A DNA stretch of 64,000 nt from Paraburkholderia aromaticivorans (GTDB lineage Bacteria; Pseudomonadota; Gammaproteobacteria; Burkholderiales; Burkholderiaceae). Under the pieces are notes generated by a model that had not been told where the DNA came from, ran no database searches, and saw only the letters and a list, made by a program, of their open reading frames with translations. Within the stretch, counting starts at the first letter, position 1, and every line of letters begins with the position of its first letter. Position numbers and translations under genes: made by a program. The DNA is taken from positions 2,108,001 to 2,172,000 of the forward strand of contig NZ_CP022990.1 in NCBI RefSeq assembly GCF_002278075.1, given 5' to 3'. Of the stretch, positions 47,843-58,029 are shown in pieces.

Positions 47843-48565
47843 ATGGGATATCTGCTGGTGCTGTGCGTGGGATTGCTGGCCGGCACGTTGAGCGGCGTGG
47901 TCGGCACCGGCTCGTCGATGATGCTGATGCCCGTCCTCGTGATGCTGTTCGGTCCGCAACAGGCGGTGCCGATCATGGCGATCGCGGCAATCATGGGCAA
48001 CTTCGGCAAGGTTCTCGCGTGGTGGCGCGAGATCGACTGGCGTGCATGCGGTGCTTACTGCGTGACCGCCGTGCCGGGGGCGGCGCTGGGCGTGCGAACG
48101 CTGCTCGCGTTGCCGCCCCATGCGGTCGAAATCGCGTTGGGCGTGTTCTTTGTCGCCATGGTCCCCACGCGGCGCTGGCTCGCGCGGCGCGCCATCAAGT
48201 TCTCGCTGTGGCAACTCTCGCTGATCGGCGGCGCGGTGGGCTTTCTCACTGGAATCGTCGTGTCGACCGGGCCGATCACGGTACCCGTATTCATGTCGTA
48301 CGGCCTTGTGAAAGGCGCCTTTCTCGCGACCGAAGCGGCGGGCTCGTTGACCGTCTATGCCGCCAAAGTCGCGGTTTTCAATCATTTCGGCGCGCTGCCC
48401 TTGCATGTGGTGATCGATGGCTTGATCACCGGCTCCGCATTGATGGTCGGCTCGTTTGCCGCGCGAACGATCGTGGTCCGGATGAGTCCCGCCACCTTCA
48501 AACTGGTCGTCGACGGCTTGATGCTGTCGTCGGGGCTGTCGCTGCTGTGGGCAGCGGGGCGCTAG
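47843..48565 (+). CDS. TauE/SafE-family sulfite/sulfonate exporter
   Basis: A 240-aa membrane protein with about seven to eight hydrophobic helices. GLLAGTLSGVVGTGSSMMLMPVL and GGAVGFLTGIVVSTGPITVP are the two family repeats (at residues 10 and 133). They export sulfite, sulfoacetate or related anions in known members; the substrate here is unknown. It is convergent with treY, 33 bases away. Confidence 0.88.
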   Translation: MGYLLVLCVGLLAGTLSGVVGTGSSMMLMPVLVMLFGPQQAVPIMAIAAIMGNFGKVLAWWREIDWRACGAYCVTAVPGAALGVRTLLALPPHAVEIALGVFFVAMVPTRRWLARRAIKFSLWQLSLIGGAVGFLTGIVVSTGPITVPVFMSYGLVKGAFLATEAAGSLTVYAAKVAVFNHFGALPLHVVIDGLITGSALMVGSFAARTIVVRMSPATFKLVVDGLMLSSGLSLLWAAGR

Positions 48566-48598
48566 CCCCGGCGAGCAGACGCCTGCAACGCTCGCGGA

Positions 48599-51457
48599 TC
48601 AACTGCGTGGCACGCCGTCCTCCACCAATACCGCGATCGGCATGGCGCCCAGCGCATCGCGCAGATACAACAACCCATTCTCGTCGACCTTCGGCGCAGC
48701 GGGACTCAGCCAGTCGAATAGCGCTCTCGCGGACAGATCGGACGGCATCTCCACCGCCGTGTCCTCCCATTTCGCGGGATCGACCATCGGCACGTTGCCT
48801 TCCTCACCGAGCAAACCGGCAGCGAGCCTGCTCGCCACCACCACGGCCCAGGCATTGCCATGGCGGCGCGCGAACGCGATCACATTCGACGCGTGCTTAC
48901 CGCGCACGGCGAGCGGCAGATATTCGCTTTGACTCAGCAACTCCGGCAAATGCGCCCGCAGCGCGAGCACGCGCTGCACCACCGCGAGCTTCACGCGTCC
49001 ATCATGCCAGGTCGACAGGAATTCGGACGGCGGAGTCTGCGCGAGCCACGCCTCGCGTTTGGCGAAATCGACGGGCCGGCGGTTGTCCGGATCGACCAGA
49101 CTGAAGTCCCACAACTCGGTGCCTTGATAAAGATCGGGAATCCCAGGCGACGCCAACCGCAGCAGCGTCTGCTGCAAGCTATTGAGCGCACCTGCACGGC
49201 CGATTCGCGCGGCGAACGCGGACAACTCCTTCAGGAAACCGTCACGCCGCTGCGGCGCCAGAATGTCGAACAGGAAATCGCGGCAACCGGCTTCGTATGG
49301 TTCGTCTGGAGCGAGCCAGTTGGTTTGCAGCTTGGCCTCGCGCAACGCCTTCAGCTGCCATTGCGCGACGCGTTCGGCGAGTTCCTTCACCCCGGCTTCG
49401 TCGTCCGGTTGCAGATCCGGCGGCCAGCAGCCCACCAGCGTCTGATACAGCATCGCCTCGGCGGCGGGACCGGGCGCCCAGTCGTAGCTCGTGTCCTGGC
49501 CGACGCTGCTGACCGGCTTGCCGTCGAGCGCCCGACGATGCGGCGCATTCAGCGTGGACCACGCGCGCAGTGTCGCGCTCCAGTCCTGCGCAATCTCGCT
49601 CAACACAGCGAGCCGCGCACGCACGTCTTCGCCACGTTTGTGATCGTGCGTGGCGGTCGCGAGCATGGCGTGAGGGAAGCGCTGCGACCGCTCCAGATTC
49701 GACGCGTGAAACTGCTCGACCGACAACGCAAACTCGCCCGGGTCCGAGCCGACTTCGTTGCGCGACAGCAGCCGGCCATAGCGATAACACGCCGTGTCCT
49801 CCACCGCCTTCGCGGCAACCGGCGCAGTCAACTGCGAAAACAGCGTCTGCGCGGTGCGTCCCGCGGAACCGGCATGGCTCGGCGGCGCACCGTTCTGGTT
49901 TTGCTGTTGCGGCGCGCCGCTTCGTCCGGCCGGCGCCTCTTCGGCGCTGCCGCCAAGCCACGCGTTCACACGCTCGAGCGCGACATGGTCCGCGCGAGCC
50001 AGCGACCGTCTCGCGCCCTCCAAAGCCTGGTCGAAATAGACGTTATCCGCCGTGCTGCGCAGACCGTTCTGCGGATAGATTCGATACACCGGAAAATGCA
50101 CGACCAGTTCGGTCAGCACACGCCGCAGGGTGGTGAAGGTGAAATCGCGCGTGGTCAGCGAATCGCGCGCAATGCGATGCAACGCACGTGCAGCGCGGTC
50201 GAGTTCCGCCGAAAGGTTTTCCGCGAGAATCTTGCGGCGCGCGGCGAGGGCTTCGTCGGCGAAACGCGGGCTGCGGCCGGTCAGTTCGGTCCATGTCTGC
50301 GCGAGCGGCTCGGCGCCGGCCGGATCGTGCAGCAGCGCACCCACGTCGTTCATGAAGTCGTAGCCGGTCGTGCCGTCCACCGGCCAATCGTCGCGCAGCG
50401 GTTCGCCACGGCCAAGAATCTTTTCGACCACCACGTACGGGGCGCTGTCGCGAAGTTCGGTGAGACGTTGCCGCAAACGCTGACAGTACTCACGCGGCTC
50501 AGCGAGGCCGTCCACGTGGTCGATGCGCAAGCCGTCCACCACGCCTTCCTGATACAGACGGAAGGGCAGCGCATGCACGGCCTCGAACACTTCGGGCCGC
50601 TCCACACGCACGCCGGCAAGCGTGGAGATATCGAAGAAACGCCTCCAGTTCACCTCGTCGGATGCGGTGCGCCACCACGCCAGGCGGAAGTGTTGCCGCT
50701 CGATCAGACGATGCAGGCGGTCACGCGTGACCGGGTCGTTCGGAGAATACGTTTCCAGTACGAACTCGATCGCCAAGCCGCCGTTCTGCGCGACGAACTC
50801 GCGCAGCATGTCGCGGCCTTCAGCGGCGCGCGGATGATCGGCGGGCTGAGTCGTGAGGCCGTGGAAACGCTCGGCGAGGGCGGTGAGATCGGAGCGGTCG
50901 GCGCTTTGCAGGATCGACGCGTAATCGATCGGACACACTGGAAACACGTGCGGCCCGTAGCCGATATAAAAGCGCCCGATGTCAGCCGCGAAATGCAGTG
51001 CAATGCGGCCAGCCGCCAGTTCCTCGCCGTACGGCGCACCGAGCGTGGGCAGCAGCACCTTGCCGCGCAACGCCGGATCGGGCGAATGCCAGTCCACGTC
51101 GAAGTGGCGCGCGTAGGCGCTGTGACGGCCCCATTCGAGGATATCGAGCCACCAGGCATTGCTGGCGCCGCCGACGCCCATATGGTTCGGCACCGTGTCG
51201 ATGATCAGTCCCATGTCGTGCGCGCGCAGCTTGTCGACGAGGCGCCTGAGGGCCGCCTCGCCGCCGCATTCGGCGCTGACCTGGGTGTAATCGACGGTGT
51301 CGTAGCCGTGCATGGAACCCGGCTCGGCCGTCGTGATGGGCGACGCGTACACGTGGCTGATGCCGAGCGCGGCGAAGTATTCGACGTGCTTCGCGGCATC
51401 GTCGAACGTAAAGCCTCGGTGAAACTGGAGGCGAAGCGTGGAGCGCGGGACGGTCAT
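48599..51457 (-). CDS. treY: Maltooligosyl trehalose synthase
   Basis: A 952-aa GH13 enzyme that converts the reducing end of maltooligosaccharides to a trehalosyl unit. It starts MTVPRSTLRLQFHRGFTFDD. The nucleophile region is GLRIDHVDGLAEPREYCQ, the acid is in VVEKILGRGEPLRDDW, and ATATHDHKRGEDVRAR carries the third acidic residue. Its length is near the family's upper range, with an extra Gln/Ala-rich segment around residues 500-535. Its ATG overlaps the malQ stop (ATGA). It is last of the glgE-treS operon. Confidence 0.97.
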   Translation of the reverse strand: MTVPRSTLRLQFHRGFTFDDAAKHVEYFAALGISHVYASPITTAEPGSMHGYDTVDYTQVSAECGGEAALRRLVDKLRAHDMGLIIDTVPNHMGVGGASNAWWLDILEWGRHSAYARHFDVDWHSPDPALRGKVLLPTLGAPYGEELAAGRIALHFAADIGRFYIGYGPHVFPVCPIDYASILQSADRSDLTALAERFHGLTTQPADHPRAAEGRDMLREFVAQNGGLAIEFVLETYSPNDPVTRDRLHRLIERQHFRLAWWRTASDEVNWRRFFDISTLAGVRVERPEVFEAVHALPFRLYQEGVVDGLRIDHVDGLAEPREYCQRLRQRLTELRDSAPYVVVEKILGRGEPLRDDWPVDGTTGYDFMNDVGALLHDPAGAEPLAQTWTELTGRSPRFADEALAARRKILAENLSAELDRAARALHRIARDSLTTRDFTFTTLRRVLTELVVHFPVYRIYPQNGLRSTADNVYFDQALEGARRSLARADHVALERVNAWLGGSAEEAPAGRSGAPQQQNQNGAPPSHAGSAGRTAQTLFSQLTAPVAAKAVEDTACYRYGRLLSRNEVGSDPGEFALSVEQFHASNLERSQRFPHAMLATATHDHKRGEDVRARLAVLSEIAQDWSATLRAWSTLNAPHRRALDGKPVSSVGQDTSYDWAPGPAAEAMLYQTLVGCWPPDLQPDDEAGVKELAERVAQWQLKALREAKLQTNWLAPDEPYEAGCRDFLFDILAPQRRDGFLKELSAFAARIGRAGALNSLQQTLLRLASPGIPDLYQGTELWDFSLVDPDNRRPVDFAKREAWLAQTPPSEFLSTWHDGRVKLAVVQRVLALRAHLPELLSQSEYLPLAVRGKHASNVIAFARRHGNAWAVVVASRLAAGLLGEEGNVPMVDPAKWEDTAVEMPSDLSARALFDWLSPAAPKVDENGLLYLRDALGAMPIAVLVEDGVPRS

Positions 51458-53664
51458 GGCGTATCAGGCTCCGAAGAAGCGTTGGAAGCAGGAACTGAAG
51501 CAGCGGCGGCGCGGCGCTCGCGATCCACCGCGAGCAGGCGGTCGCAGAAGCTGTCGTCCTCGAACAATTCGTCAATCGGCAAGGTGACGCGGCGGCGCCA
51601 GTTCGGATGCTCGTCGATCGAGCCGGGCAGATTCGGCTGCTCGACCTGCGCGAGCAGATCCTCGAGCGGAAAGGTCACCAGCGGGCCGGGCGTCGCGGCC
51701 ACGAAGGCGAGCGCTTCGTCCACGGGCGCGCTGTCGGGTGGCGGCGCGGGAATGTCGTTCGCGGCCACGCCGGCTTGCTGGAACGCGCGCCACAACAACG
51801 CGCGGTCTTTCGCGCGCTCTTGCTGGGCAACTTCCTCGGGGTCGCGGCCGTCGGCGCGCGCCAGCGTCTGGCCGATCCGGTTGCGCCACGTGATGTCGCT
51901 GCCGCGCCACCAGCCGGCTACCGTCGGCAGATCGTGCGTGGTGGTGGTGCCGACCGCATTGCGGTCCCAGGCGGAAGGCGGCTTGAAACCCTTGCCGTCG
52001 TGCGCGCTTTCGAACCACAGCACGCGAATGCCCGCAATGCCGTGTTCTTCGAGCCGCTCGCGAAAGCCGGGCGGCACGGTGCCGAGATCCTCGCCGATCA
52101 CGATCGCGCGATGCCGCCACGATTCGAGCGCGATCAGACGCAGCAGGTCTTCGAGCGGATAGCGCAAGTACGCGCCGTTGCGCGCGCTTTCGCCTTCGGG
52201 CACGAGCCACAGCCGCCGTAAGCCGAGAATATGGTCGATGCGGATGCCGCCGGCATGCGCGAAGGCCGCGCGCAGCATGTCGATGAAGGCGGAAAAGCCT
52301 TGCATGCGCATGGCGCGCGGGGAGAAGGTGGTGAGCCCCCATGCCTGGCCGGCCTGATTGAACAGATCGGGCGGCGCGCCGACCGACACGCCTTGCAGCA
52401 TGTCGTCGCGGTACGACCACGCATGACTGCCAGCGCTATCGCAGCCGACCGCGAGATCGGCGATCAGACCGACGGACATGCCGGCATCGCGCGACGCGTG
52501 CTGCGCGTGCGACAAGCCCTTGGCCGCGAGCCACTGCAGAAACCGATGGAAATCGACCTCGTTGCGATGGGCCTCGGCGAAAGCTTCGACTTCCGGGCTG
52601 CGTGGATCGCGCAACGCCTCGGGCCAATTACGCCAATGTCCATTGCCGCCTTCTTGCGAGAGTTGCGCCGCCTGCAGCGCTTCGAAGCGCGCGTGATCTT
52701 CGAGCGCGCGTCCGGCACGTTCGCAGAAGCCGTGAAATTCCAGCGCGCGAGCCGTGTTCTGCGCGCGATCGTTCGCGCAGAAATGCTCGTACAGAGCGCG
52801 CAAAACCTTGAGCTTCAATACCACCGCGTTCGGCCAGTCGATCAACGGCAAGTCTTCGAGTTTCGACCAGGCGTCGGCGGCCTGCGCGGCTTCAAGCGCC
52901 GCGTGGAACGCGTCTGTGCCGAATACGGCGGCGGCGTCGATATGCGTGACGTTCAACCACAACCGCGACGACGGCGAGTACGGACTGAAGCGGTTCGGCT
53001 CCGCGCTGAACATCGCGTGAGTCGGGCTGACGGCGAGCGCATGCGCGCCACGTTTCGCGCTTTCGACGGCCATCTGTGCCAGCGCCGAATAGTCGCCGAT
53101 GCCACCATCGCCGATGCGGCGCAAGCCATATAACTGCGCGGCGATGCCCCACAGCGGCGGCACGGGCGCATCGTTGCCGGCGTCGTCATCGTGCAGCGTG
53201 CGCCACGCGTCGGCGACGGTGTAGCAGCGCGGCGGCGCGACGGCGAGCGTCACGCGCTGCTCGTTGATCACGAGCGCGTGATAGCCGGGCTCGTCGATCG
53301 GTGCAAGCAAGGCTTCCTCGCCTTTGGGCGCCGTAAACCGGCCGTCGATGATCGAGCCGCTTTCGAGTTCGATCCGATAGTGGCTGCCCGACTTGATCGC
53401 CGCGGCGGGCAGGGCGATGCCGCGCCCCACTTCCGCGGTCATCAGGGGCGGCAGTTTGCGGCCGGACAGTTCGGCCTCCAGAGCAGCGGAACTCTGGCGG
53501 ATTTGCGTGGCGTTGCCGCACGGCAAACCCATCCGTTCGAGCAGCACGGCAAGCGTGGTCTCGGGCACATGCTGCGTCGTATGGTGTGCGTCCTGCCACT
53601 CCACCTCGAAGCCGGCGCGCGAGGCGAGAGTGACGACGGTGTCGTGATGGCGTCGGGTTGTCAC
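51454..53664 (-). CDS. malQ: 4-alpha-glucanotransferase
   Basis: A 736-aa GH77 amylomaltase that transfers maltodextrin segments. The start is GTG 53664, overlapping the treZ stop (GTGA) and preceded by AGGAGC; a longer frame lies inside treZ. The nucleophile is in GGIRIDHILGLRRLW, acid/base in VIGEDLGTVPPGFRE and the third Asp in TTTHDLPTVAGWW. It has an N-terminal extension typical of the long MalQ type. It probably recycles short chains left by GlgX. Confidence 0.96.
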   Translation of the reverse strand: MTTRRHHDTVVTLASRAGFEVEWQDAHHTTQHVPETTLAVLLERMGLPCGNATQIRQSSAALEAELSGRKLPPLMTAEVGRGIALPAAAIKSGSHYRIELESGSIIDGRFTAPKGEEALLAPIDEPGYHALVINEQRVTLAVAPPRCYTVADAWRTLHDDDAGNDAPVPPLWGIAAQLYGLRRIGDGGIGDYSALAQMAVESAKRGAHALAVSPTHAMFSAEPNRFSPYSPSSRLWLNVTHIDAAAVFGTDAFHAALEAAQAADAWSKLEDLPLIDWPNAVVLKLKVLRALYEHFCANDRAQNTARALEFHGFCERAGRALEDHARFEALQAAQLSQEGGNGHWRNWPEALRDPRSPEVEAFAEAHRNEVDFHRFLQWLAAKGLSHAQHASRDAGMSVGLIADLAVGCDSAGSHAWSYRDDMLQGVSVGAPPDLFNQAGQAWGLTTFSPRAMRMQGFSAFIDMLRAAFAHAGGIRIDHILGLRRLWLVPEGESARNGAYLRYPLEDLLRLIALESWRHRAIVIGEDLGTVPPGFRERLEEHGIAGIRVLWFESAHDGKGFKPPSAWDRNAVGTTTTHDLPTVAGWWRGSDITWRNRIGQTLARADGRDPEEVAQQERAKDRALLWRAFQQAGVAANDIPAPPPDSAPVDEALAFVAATPGPLVTFPLEDLLAQVEQPNLPGSIDEHPNWRRRVTLPIDELFEDDSFCDRLLAVDRERRAAAASVPASNASSEPDTP

Positions 53665-55583
53665 GCGTGGCGCTCCTGTTGGCCTGCAATGCGCGCATCG
53701 TGGTGGATCGCATAGTCGCTCACGTCGCCGGTCAGCCACGCGACGAACGCGTGCGACGGCAAGACGTCGACGTCGACCTGTTCGCGCACGCGCGGCGGCG
53801 TTTCGAAAATCACTTTGCCGGCCGGCGTCCCGGTCAACGCGACGTTCTCTTTCGAGAGATTCAGCGCCACCGACAACGTCTCGCCGTCAGCGAGTTTCCA
53901 GCGGGCGATCAGCGCATTGGCATCGCCGCCGTTCGCTGCGTTCAGCACGGTCACGCCGCATGCCTTGCTATGTTTCAGGCGCGGTGTGATCAATTTGGCG
54001 CGGACCGCCAGCGCGGATTTGTAGAAGTGCATCCAGTCGAGCCGGTCTTTCGCTTCTTCGTCGTTGTGCTGCGGTGTTTCATCCGGCGCGGGCGGCGACG
54101 ATGCAGCGAACGTCTTTACGTCGTTCGGATCGGGAATCTGCGCGCGCCGTTTCTCGTCGCTGAACGACGAAAAGCGCGCGAATTCGCGGCGCCGGCCTTC
54201 GCGGACCGCATCGGCGAGGTCGCCCTGGTAGTCGGTGAAAAACAGGAAGGGCTGCGTCGAGCCGTATTCCTCGTCCATGAATAGCAGCGGGATTTGCGGC
54301 GACAGCAGGAGCAAGCCGGTGGCGGCGCGCAGCGCATCGTCCGAGGTCAGCTTGCGCAGGCGCTCGCCGAACGCGCGGTTGCCGATCTGATCGTGGTTCT
54401 GCAGGAACATCACGAACGAGGTTGGCGGTAAATGGCCGCTCGCTTCGCCGCGTGGCTTGCCGTCGTGAATCGGCGACGGGTCGCCCTGATACGCGAAGCC
54501 TTCCGACAGCACGCGCGCGAGGCGGCGGATCGGCTGGTCCTCATACGCGTGGTAATAGCCTTCCGTTTCGCCGGTCAACAGCACGTGCAAGGTGTTGTGC
54601 GCGTCGTCGTTCCACTGTGCGTCGAAATGCGTGTCCAGCAGGCTCGCACTGTTGTGCTCGTTTTCCAGCACCAGATGCACATGGCGGCCGTGCTGCACTT
54701 TCGCGCGGATATGATCGGACAATTCGCGCAGCCACGCATGATTGTCGATGGCGTGGACCGCGTCGAAACGCAGGCCGTCGATACGATATTCGTTGATCCA
54801 GTAAATGGCGTTGTCCGTAAAGAAATCGCTCACTTCACTGCGCTCGAAATCGATTGCCGGCCCCCACGGCGTGTGCGTGCCTTCGCGGAAAAACGAGCGG
54901 GCGTACTCATGCAGATAATTGCCGTCCGGTCCGAAGTGGTTGTAGACCACGTCGAGAAACACCATGAGGCCGAGACCGTGCGCGGCGTCGATCAGCGCTT
55001 TCAGATCTTCGGGGCGGCCGTATGCGGAGTCGGGCGCGTACGGCAACACGCCGTCGTAGCCCCAATTGTGCTTGCCGGGAAAGTCGTTCAGCGGCATCAG
55101 CTCGATGGCGGTGACGCCGAGCGCGGCGAGCGCCGGCAGGCGTTTCTGCACGCCCGCGTAACCGCCCATCGCGCCGACGTGCAATTCGTACAGCACGGTT
55201 TCTTCCCAGGGCCGGCCATACCAGTCCGTGTGTTCCCAGCGGTACGCGCGCGGATCGATGACTTCGCTCGGTCCATGCACGTCTTGCGGCTGGAAGCGCG
55301 AAGCCGGATCGGGCACCGCATGTTCGCCGTCGAGCCGGAAGCGGTACAACGTGCCCGCGCCGCTGTCGATAGCGGTCTCGAACCAGCCATTGCCGGCGGG
55401 CGTCATTTCGTGTGCGCCTTGGGCGGGTCCGTTTTCGATTTCCACCTGAACGTGCTTGCACGAAGGCGCCCAGAAGCGAAACCGCGTGCGCGGTTTCGTG
55501 CCCGCCGCGCCGATGAGCTGCGCGCCGAACGGCAAACAATGCGCGTAATGATGCGCATGGGGATCAATCGGACTTTCGGACAT
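53661..55583 (-). CDS. treZ: Malto-oligosyltrehalose trehalohydrolase
   Basis: A 640-aa GH13 enzyme that releases trehalose from TreY's product. An N-terminal beta-domain (about 15-110) precedes the barrel. ETVLYELHVGAMGGYAGV, nucleophile GLRFDAVHAI, acid VLENEHN and FLQNHDQIGNR are present. The treYZ pair flanks malQ here. The gene begins 121 bases after glgX with no overlap, the largest gap of the operon. Confidence 0.96.
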   Translation of the reverse strand: MSESPIDPHAHHYAHCLPFGAQLIGAAGTKPRTRFRFWAPSCKHVQVEIENGPAQGAHEMTPAGNGWFETAIDSGAGTLYRFRLDGEHAVPDPASRFQPQDVHGPSEVIDPRAYRWEHTDWYGRPWEETVLYELHVGAMGGYAGVQKRLPALAALGVTAIELMPLNDFPGKHNWGYDGVLPYAPDSAYGRPEDLKALIDAAHGLGLMVFLDVVYNHFGPDGNYLHEYARSFFREGTHTPWGPAIDFERSEVSDFFTDNAIYWINEYRIDGLRFDAVHAIDNHAWLRELSDHIRAKVQHGRHVHLVLENEHNSASLLDTHFDAQWNDDAHNTLHVLLTGETEGYYHAYEDQPIRRLARVLSEGFAYQGDPSPIHDGKPRGEASGHLPPTSFVMFLQNHDQIGNRAFGERLRKLTSDDALRAATGLLLLSPQIPLLFMDEEYGSTQPFLFFTDYQGDLADAVREGRRREFARFSSFSDEKRRAQIPDPNDVKTFAASSPPAPDETPQHNDEEAKDRLDWMHFYKSALAVRAKLITPRLKHSKACGVTVLNAANGGDANALIARWKLADGETLSVALNLSKENVALTGTPAGKVIFETPPRVREQVDVDVLPSHAFVAWLTGDVSDYAIHHDARIAGQQERHA

Positions 55584-55704
55584 GATTCGTCACCATTCAA
55601 TTTTACTTTCGAGCCGCGTATTGACGTGCCGATCGCAATCGCGATACCTGACGCGCAATGAAGCGACCGCCCTGCCTGTTCCGTTGTCTCGCCGCCGCCG
55701 CGGT

Positions 55705-57924
55705 CTAAGCGGTCGGCGATGCGTCGCCAATGGGCGGATGCGCACCCGGATCGGGCGGAAGCGCCGTCAGAAGCCGTGGCCCGTGCTGCGGGCCGGGTTT
55801 CCAGCCCGCCTGCCAGTCCGCTTCGCCCACCGGTTGCGCGGCCAGCATCACGAGGCTATGCGCCGCCACTTCGACCTCTGACACCGCCAGCCGGTGCGGC
55901 GCGCTCTCCGGTTCAGCAGTGTCTAACAGCACATGCCATTCCAGGTGCGGAGCGGGAGGCGAAAACCGCAGTGTTTTATCGTTGGCGTTGAGCATCATCA
56001 ACAATACTTCTGTTTCGCCGTTCAAGCCTGGTCCGGCGCGACGCAATGTGAACGCGCGGCCCTCGGGATCCTGCCAGGCTTCGATCGTGAGCGGATCGCC
56101 GCGTTCGTCGAACCAGCCGACGTCGAACAGGCCAGGCAACACTTCTCGATCGCCGAACAAAAAGCGCGTTTCCCGCAACAGCGGATGCTGCTTGCGCAGC
56201 GCGATCACGCGCGCCACGAACGCGCTCATCTGACGGCCGTCCGGCGATTCCGCGCGTTCCCAGTCGAGCCATGACATTTCGTTGTCCTGGCAGTACGCAT
56301 TGTTGTTGCCGTGCTGCGTGCGCAGCGATTCGTCGCCGGCCAGCATCATCGGCGTGCCGAGCGCCATCAACAGCGTGGCGATCAGCGAGCGGGCCACGCG
56401 CTTGCGGGTGGCGAGAATCGCGGGATCGTCGGTCTCGCCCTCGGCGCCCCAATTGCGGCTGCAATTCTCGTTGTGGCCGTCGTTGTTGTCCTCGCGATTC
56501 GCTTCGTTGTGCTTCTGCTCGTAGGCGGTTACGTCGGCCAACGTAAAACCGTCATGCGACGTGACAAAATTGACCGACGCCCACGGCTTCCTGAAGCGTC
56601 GGTTGAACAAATCGGCCGAGCCGGTCAGGCGCGCGGCGAGATCGGGCCGCAAGCCGGCGTCGCCGCGCCAGAAACGGCGCACGGTGTCGCGAAAACGATC
56701 GTTCCATTCGCCGAAGCCGGGCGGATGATTGCCGAGCTGATAACCGCCCGGCCCGATATCCCACGGTTCGGATATCAGCTTGCGTTGCGACAGGATCGGG
56801 TCCTGACGCAACGCGTCGAAGAAGCCGGAGCCGGGATCGAAGCCGTGTTGCTCGCGGCCGAGCGTGACGCCGAGATCGAAACGGAAACCGTCGATATTGA
56901 ATGCCGTGGACCAGTAGCGTAGCGAATCCATCACCATTTGCAGCACGCGCGGATGCGGCAGATTCACGGTGTTGCCGCAGCCGGTGTCGTTGATATGGTG
57001 ACGCTCGTCGCCGGGAATCAGCCGGTAGTAGCTGGCGTTATCGAGGCCGCGCCACGACACGGTCGGGCCCATCTCGTTGCCTTCGCAGGTGTGGTTGTAG
57101 ACCACGTCGAGAATCACCTCGATGCCGGCCGCGTGCAACTGGCGCACGGCAATGCGCATTTCGTCGAGCCGGTGCGTGCTCAGGTAAGACGGCTCGGGCG
57201 CAAAAAAGGCCGCTGTGTTGTAGCCCCAGTAGTTGCGCAGACCGCGTTCCACCAGAAAGCGGTCGTTGAGAAACGCATGCACGGGCAGCAATTCGACGGC
57301 GGTCACGCCGAGTTTCAGCAGGTGGTCGATGAACTCCGGCGAAGCCAGCGCCGCGAACGTGCCGCGCTCGTGCTGGCGCAAATCGGCGCGCAGCATCGAC
57401 GCGCCGCGCACATGCGTTTCGTAGACGATGGTTTCGCCCCACGGCACGTTCGGCCGCTTGTCGTGCGACCAGTCGAATGCTTCGTCGATCACCACGCACT
57501 TCGGCATGGCGGGCGCGGAATCGCGCCGGTCGATGGAAAGATCCGCGCGATTCGAATGCACGCGATAACCGAACAGCGCGTCCGACCAGCGAAACTGTCC
57601 GACCAGCTTGCGCGCGTAAGGATCGAGCAGCAGCTTGTGCGGGTTGAAGCGATGCCCATGCTGCGGCTGATACGGCCCGTGCGCGCGAAACCCGTAGGCG
57701 GTGCCCGGATGCGCGTTGGGCAGGTAGCCGTGCCAGACTTCGTCGGTGCATTCGGGCAGTGTGAAGCGGCGGATTTCCTTGCGCCCGGTGGGATCGAACA
57801 GGCAAAGCTCGATTTTCTGCGCGTTCGCCGAGAACACCGCAAAGTTGACGCCGAGGCCATCCCAGCTGGCGCCGAGCGGATAGGGCGAGCCGGGCAGAAG
57901 CCGGTCGGGCATTGCATGCGACAT
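55705..57924 (-). CDS. glgX: Glycogen debranching enzyme GlgX
   Basis: A 739-aa GH13 isoamylase-type enzyme that hydrolyses alpha-1,6 branches of glycogen after phosphorylase. It starts MSHAMPDRLLPGSPYPLGA. Catalytic regions are GFRFDLGVTLG, LISEPWDIGPGGYQLGNHPP and FVTSHDGFTLAD. The CBM48-type N-terminus (about 10-100) is complete. Upstream is a large stem-loop separating it from glgB. Confidence 0.96.
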   Translation of the reverse strand: MSHAMPDRLLPGSPYPLGASWDGLGVNFAVFSANAQKIELCLFDPTGRKEIRRFTLPECTDEVWHGYLPNAHPGTAYGFRAHGPYQPQHGHRFNPHKLLLDPYARKLVGQFRWSDALFGYRVHSNRADLSIDRRDSAPAMPKCVVIDEAFDWSHDKRPNVPWGETIVYETHVRGASMLRADLRQHERGTFAALASPEFIDHLLKLGVTAVELLPVHAFLNDRFLVERGLRNYWGYNTAAFFAPEPSYLSTHRLDEMRIAVRQLHAAGIEVILDVVYNHTCEGNEMGPTVSWRGLDNASYYRLIPGDERHHINDTGCGNTVNLPHPRVLQMVMDSLRYWSTAFNIDGFRFDLGVTLGREQHGFDPGSGFFDALRQDPILSQRKLISEPWDIGPGGYQLGNHPPGFGEWNDRFRDTVRRFWRGDAGLRPDLAARLTGSADLFNRRFRKPWASVNFVTSHDGFTLADVTAYEQKHNEANREDNNDGHNENCSRNWGAEGETDDPAILATRKRVARSLIATLLMALGTPMMLAGDESLRTQHGNNNAYCQDNEMSWLDWERAESPDGRQMSAFVARVIALRKQHPLLRETRFLFGDREVLPGLFDVGWFDERGDPLTIEAWQDPEGRAFTLRRAGPGLNGETEVLLMMLNANDKTLRFSPPAPHLEWHVLLDTAEPESAPHRLAVSEVEVAAHSLVMLAAQPVGEADWQAGWKPGPQHGPRLLTALPPDPGAHPPIGDASPTA

Positions 57925-57976
57925 GATTCCCCTTCCTGTTCTGATTGTTGAACGCTATCGTGGGACTTCATGCAAC

Positions 57977-58012
57977 GAGCGCGCGGCGCGCAATGTCGCA
58001 CGCCGCGCGCTC
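57977..58012 (-). promoter_or_regulatory. Large intra-operon stem-loop between glgB and glgX
   Basis: GAGCGCGCGGCG (57977-57988) and CGCCGCGCGCTC (58001-58012) are a perfect 12-bp stem with a 12-nt loop. It lies 17 bases after the glgB stop on the minus-strand transcript and has no T-run. It may protect the upstream mRNA or cause partial termination. Confidence 0.6.
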
Positions 58013-58029
58013 GCCTTACAGCAGTTGCG

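Noticed and set aside
48860..52162. 1100-codon plus-strand open frame
   Set aside because: It is antisense to treY and malQ, which have complete GH13/GH77 motifs on the other strand.
53665..53739. Longer N-terminus of malQ
   Set aside because: The extra 25 codons lie inside treZ, while GTG 53664 has AGGAGC and an overlap typical of coupled genes.
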